From contig NZ_JBGCCU010000026.1 in NCBI RefSeq assembly GCF_041261445.1, positions 62,001 to 126,000 on the forward strand: a stretch of 64,000 nt of DNA, in the 5' to 3' direction. This DNA comes from Catenulispora sp. EB89. GTDB taxonomy: Bacteria > Actinomycetota > Actinomycetes > Streptomycetales > Catenulisporaceae. Under the pieces are notes generated by a model that saw only the letters and a program-made list of their open reading frames with translations, did not search any database and was not told where the DNA came from. Below, one piece after another: positions 60,664 to 64,000 of this stretch. Positions within the stretch are counted from its first letter, which is position 1, and each line of letters starts with the position of its first letter. The position numbers and the translations under genes are program-made.

Positions 60664-62859
60664 TCAGGACAGCGCCACATGAAAGATCTGGTTGTTGCTG
60701 TTGTGGGGAATGCTGTCCTTGTCGCCGCCATTGGACGTGGCCATCCACATCCCGCCGTCCGGCGCCGGCTCGACGGTGCGCAGCCGGCCGTACGTCCCGA
60801 CGAAGAACTGCTGGACGTTGGTCAGGCTGCTGCCGCTGATCTGCTCGCGGTACAGGCGCGTCCCGCGTTCGCAGGCCACGTACAGGAAGTCGCGGATGAT
60901 GGTGATTCCGCTGCACGAGCCCTCGGCCACCGGGTAGGTGTGCTTCGGCGCGATGAATCCTGCTGTGCCGCAGGTGCCGGACGTGCCCTCGCAGGACGGC
61001 CAGCCGTAGTTGCCGCCCTTCACGATCAGGTTGGTCTCGTCCATGATGTTGTTGCCGAACTCCTGCTCCCACAGGCGGCCCTCGGCGTCGAAGGCGAGCC
61101 CCTGCACGTTCCGGTGCCCGTAGCTCCAGACCGCGTTGTGGAACGGGTTGTCGGCCGGGATGGTCCCGTCCGGGTTGATGCGCAGCACCTTGCCGTTGAG
61201 GCTGCTGGTGTTCTGGGCGTTCGCCCCGTTCTGCGCGTCGCCGGTGCCGGCGTAGAGGTACTTGCCGTCCGGGCTGAATCGGAGCCGTCCGCCGTTGTGG
61301 AACTTGTTGCGCTCGATGCCGGTCAGCAGGATCTGCTCGGTGGCGGTCTGCAACGTGTCGGTGGTCGGGTCGTACTTGATCCGGACGATGCGGTTGTCGG
61401 TCGGCGAGGTGTGCATGATGTAGAGCCAGTGGTCCGAGGCGAAGCTCACCGGGTTGATCTCCAGCCCGGTCAGGCCGCCCTCGCCGTCGGTGCTCTGCAC
61501 GTTCGGCACCGTGCCGATGCTCTTCTTGGCTCCCGTCTTGGGGTTCAGGTGCACGATGTCGTGGGCGTCGCGCTCGTTGAACAGGATCGTGCCGTCCGGC
61601 AGCGTGACCAGGCCCCACACCACGTCGTCGTCAGTGCCGACCTGGGTCACGGTGCAGACACCCTGCGACGGCGGACAGCCGTCGGCCGCCGACGTGGTGA
61701 CGTCGACGAGCGGTGTGCTGCCCGCGCTCTCGTTGGCGTTGCCGTCGTAGGCGGTGACCTGGAAGTGGTAGGCGGTGTTCGGCGTGAGGCCGTCCACCTG
61801 CGTGCCGGTGGCGTTGGCGTCCGCGGTGCCGACCTGGGTGCGCGTGCCGTTCACCACGTTGTAGACGCGGTATCCGGCCACCGCGACGTTGTCGGTCGAG
61901 GCGGTCCACGCCAGAGTGACGCTGGTACTCGTCACCGCGGTGGAGTGCACGTTGCCGGGTACCGTCGGCGGCGTGGTGTCGCCGGACGGCGGGGTGGTGA
62001 CGTGCAGCGTGCCGGACGGCTGGCTGACGTTGCCGGCCGCGTCACGGGCGTTGACGTAGAACCCGTAGGCGACGTTCGGACTGAGCGAGGAGCAGGTGGC
62101 TGTCAGGGTACTGCCGCCCACCTGCGCGCACAGCTGACCGTCGTGGTAGATGTCGTAGCCGCTGACGCCGACGTTGTCGGTCGAGGCCGCCCAGGCGATG
62201 GTGACGCTGTTCGGCGTGTCGGAGACCAGCGTCGGGGTCCCCGGCGGGCTCGGCGGCGTGGTGTCGCCGCCGATCGTGCCGTAGACGCCGAGTTCCTGCA
62301 GCGAGTAGCCGTGACTGGCGTCACTGCGGCAGCGTTTCGTTCCGTACATGCGGACGTAGCGGCCGGTGCCGTCGAGCGTGGTCAGGTCCTCCACGCCGCC
62401 CTTGCCGGCGGTCGTGCTGTAGATCTTCGTCCAGGAGGTGTGATCGGCTGAGACGTCGATCTCGTACGCGGTCGCGCAGGACGTGTCCCACTGCAGCCGC
62501 ACGCGGCTGACGTGCGCGGTCGCGCCGAGGTCGAGGTAGATCCACTGCGGGTCGGCGCCCGCGGCGCTGGCCCAGCGGGTGGTCGAGCTGCCGTCGTCGA
62601 CGAGCGCGGCGGCGCAGCAGCTGCCGGAGGAGGAAGCGGTCGCCGGTTTGTTCAGCGACAGCAAGGGATCGGCGGCCGGAGCGGCCGCGGGCGTCGAAGT
62701 GGTCTGATTCGGTGCAGCCGCCTGAGCCGCGACTGCCGCCGACGGCGACCAGCGGGCCGGCGCGGCGGACGCCGGCACCGACGCGATGCCCGCCACCGCC
62801 AGCGCGGCGGCACCGGCCACCAGAATCAGCCCTCTAATGGGTCTGAACCCTCTGAACAT
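60664..62859 (-). CDS. Secreted PQQ-type sugar dehydrogenase with F5/8C and two FN3 domains
   Basis: This is a 731-residue protein starting at the ATG at 62859. After the signal peptide comes an F5/8-type (CBM32-like) domain (about residues 65-200: WIYLDLGATAHVSRVRLQW). Two fibronectin III domains follow (TPPSPPGTPTLVSDTPNSVTIAW and a second with TSTSVTLAW). The C-terminal 320 residues resemble soluble glucose/sorbosone dehydrogenases, with VVWGLVTLPDGTILFNERD, GGLTGLEINP, YAGTGDAQNG and YGHRNVQGLAFD. Such enzymes oxidise sugars with PQQ outside the cell. It lies 13 bases after the GH28 gene, suggesting joint attack on plant polysaccharide. Confidence 0.9.
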   Translation of the reverse strand: MFRGFRPIRGLILVAGAAALAVAGIASVPASAAPARWSPSAAVAAQAAAPNQTTSTPAAAPAADPLLSLNKPATASSSGSCCAAALVDDGSSTTRWASAAGADPQWIYLDLGATAHVSRVRLQWDTSCATAYEIDVSADHTSWTKIYSTTAGKGGVEDLTTLDGTGRYVRMYGTKRCRSDASHGYSLQELGVYGTIGGDTTPPSPPGTPTLVSDTPNSVTIAWAASTDNVGVSGYDIYHDGQLCAQVGGSTLTATCSSLSPNVAYGFYVNARDAAGNVSQPSGTLHVTTPPSGDTTPPTVPGNVHSTAVTSTSVTLAWTASTDNVAVAGYRVYNVVNGTRTQVGTADANATGTQVDGLTPNTAYHFQVTAYDGNANESAGSTPLVDVTTSAADGCPPSQGVCTVTQVGTDDDVVWGLVTLPDGTILFNERDAHDIVHLNPKTGAKKSIGTVPNVQSTDGEGGLTGLEINPVSFASDHWLYIMHTSPTDNRIVRIKYDPTTDTLQTATEQILLTGIERNKFHNGGRLRFSPDGKYLYAGTGDAQNGANAQNTSSLNGKVLRINPDGTIPADNPFHNAVWSYGHRNVQGLAFDAEGRLWEQEFGNNIMDETNLIVKGGNYGWPSCEGTSGTCGTAGFIAPKHTYPVAEGSCSGITIIRDFLYVACERGTRLYREQISGSSLTNVQQFFVGTYGRLRTVEPAPDGGMWMATSNGGDKDSIPHNSNNQIFHVALS

Positions 62860-62872
62860 CCCGTCGCCCCGC

Positions 62873-64000
62873 TCAGCCGAGGCCGGAAACGTCGAGGCCG
62901 GGGACATCCAGATCTCGGGCGCCGGTACCGCAGCTGCTCGTCGAACCGCTTGCCGACACGCGCAAGGCGCCGCCGGAGGTGTTCTTGCTGTTGCTGACGC
63001 AGTACCCGGAGATGTTCTGGAAGCCGATGTCGAACGGACTGGAACTGCTGGTCTGCGCGGTCAGGCCGTCGAAGGTGATGTCGCTGCCGGCGTTGGCCAG
63101 GATCGCCGGCCGGCCGTCGCTCGCCCCGGTCTTGACCTCGCTGCCGGTGAAGTGGATCCCGGAGACGTTGTGCAGGTACCAGCCGTAGGCCGGCCGGGTG
63201 CCGATGCTGTTCGGGTTGTAGTCGCCGTTGTTGCTGGGCACGCCGGTGGACATGGTGCCCTTGCCGCCGGGGACCGTGATGTTGACGTTGGTGAAGGTCT
63301 CGTTGCTGATCTGGTGCGAGGCGTCGGCACCCCAGATCGTCGGGCTGTAGTCCGGGCTGGACGCGCCGGTGCCGGTGATCGTGTCGTATGTCACGTTACT
63401 GATATGCCCGACCGTCGGTTTGCCGCCGCATCGAAGCCTCGTGCCGATCTTCTGCATGATCGGCGAGTGCACGCCGGTCATGGTGATCTCCTTGTAGTGC
63501 ACGTCGGAGATGTCGGCGCCGTCCATGCTCACCATGCCCAGGCCGGACTTGCCGGCGCCGAGGATGGTGATCTGCTGGAACTGGTAGTCGGTGAAGGAGC
63601 CGCAGGTCTCCGAGCCGAACATCAGGGCGTTGCAGCACTTGGCCTTCAGCGTGGAGCCGGTGACGGTCACGTGGCCGCTGGGCAGCGTCGCCCCGAGCGC
63701 GTAGTCGCTCTTGAACACCAGCGCGTCGTCGTTGGAGGAGATGTTCGCGTTGGTGATGGTGACGTGCGTCGTGGAGATGATGTTCCAGCCGTCGCGGTCG
63801 CTGGAGGTGTTGATCGTGAGGTGGTCGGAGACCACGCCGTCACAGCCGTTGATCAGCGCCCCGAAGTGCCCGCCGCGAGCCAGCGTGATGCCGCTGAGCG
63901 TGAGGTTGGTGCACCGGGTCAGGGAGATGATTTTGTCGGCCTGGCCGGCGCCGGGGTTGCCGGCGATCAGGCTTCCGTTGCCGTCGATGGTGCCGGAGCC
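62873..64000 (-). CDS. GH28 polygalacturonase-like glycosidase, 5' end outside the window
   Basis: The frame is open through the right edge and covers the last 375 residues. The parallel beta-helix shows family GH28 marks: DGWNIISTTHVTITNANISSNDDALVFKS (position-specific DG and DD acids) and a later GSETCGSF segment. The catalytic GH and RIK-like parts are less clear. GH28 enzymes hydrolyse pectin-type galacturonans. The stop is 13 bases before the sugar dehydrogenase gene, so both are probably on one transcript. The signal peptide is outside the window. Confidence 0.82.
   Translation of the reverse strand, partial: GSGTIDGNGSLIAGNPGAGQADKIISLTRCTNLTLSGITLARGGHFGALINGCDGVVSDHLTINTSSDRDGWNIISTTHVTITNANISSNDDALVFKSDYALGATLPSGHVTVTGSTLKAKCCNALMFGSETCGSFTDYQFQQITILGAGKSGLGMVSMDGADISDVHYKEITMTGVHSPIMQKIGTRLRCGGKPTVGHISNVTYDTITGTGASSPDYSPTIWGADASHQISNETFTNVNITVPGGKGTMSTGVPSNNGDYNPNSIGTRPAYGWYLHNVSGIHFTGSEVKTGASDGRPAILANAGSDITFDGLTAQTSSSSPFDIGFQNISGYCVSNSKNTSGGALRVSASGSTSSCGTGARDLDVPGLDVSGLG

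Overview
The window is GC-rich DNA (clearly above 65% GC by eye) from a multicellular soil-type actinobacterium. Evidence for this is the frequent GTG/TTG starts, Tat and long Sec signal peptides, secreted carbohydrate-binding enzymes, an FhaA-type FHA protein, LuxR/GntR/MarR/TetR regulators, CHAT and vWA conflict-type proteins and a tubulin-like gene. Catenulisporales or Streptomycetales fit, but no taxonomic marker gene is present, so this is inference. I saw no tRNA, rRNA, CRISPR array or insertion sequence.

Layout. (1) Positions 1-18408, all minus strand, form one tightly packed operon of at least ten genes. In transcription order these are a secreted/membrane vWA protein, a 1105-residue tubulin-like protein, a large membrane protein, a pseudokinase, a P-loop GTPase with a GAP1-N-like domain, a GAP1-N-like membrane protein, a polytopic membrane protein, a small two-helix membrane protein, a CHAT-peptidase/NTPase fusion and a second NTPase that runs off the left edge. 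Four junctions overlap by 4-8 bases if the chosen starts are right. It looks like a membrane-associated surveillance or conflict system. (2) Divergent from it, 19093-23093 encodes a helical-repeat/CHAT protein and a 234-residue partner. (3) 23210-31747 holds a GntR regulator, then a Tat-exported phospholipase C behind a candidate PHO box, and a huge secreted LamG/exonuclease-endonuclease-phosphatase/chitin-binding protein. (4) 31839-38062 (minus) holds a family GH59 galactocerebrosidase with ricin-like modules, a UPF0114 membrane protein and a tandem LtrA protein.

(5) 38394-46131 contains the most novel-looking region: a compact RiPP-like locus. A 26-residue precursor ending in CGSCC heads an operon with a PqqD-fused M50 membrane metalloprotease, a TPR protein and a flavin reductase. 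A divergent EpiD-type peptidyl-cysteine decarboxylase lies on the other side. No lanthionine dehydratase or cyclase is visible, so oxidative decarboxylation of a C-terminal Cys in a Cys-rich mini-core would be an unusual chemistry. A LuxR-type regulator with a long Gly/Ser insert lies next to it.

(6) 46261-52317 holds an FhaA-like protein, three NmrA-type NAD(P)-binding proteins with clear promoter/operator palindromes, a hemerythrin protein, MarR and TetR regulators and a HutD-like protein. (7) 52399-64000 is rich in secreted and envelope proteins: a sedolisin protease, a PAP2 phosphatase plus diacylglycerol-kinase pair, a DUF1206 protein, a DUF6884-like protein, a YVTN-propeller/cell-wall-binding protein, a PQQ-type sugar dehydrogenase and a GH28 pectin-active enzyme cut by the right edge.
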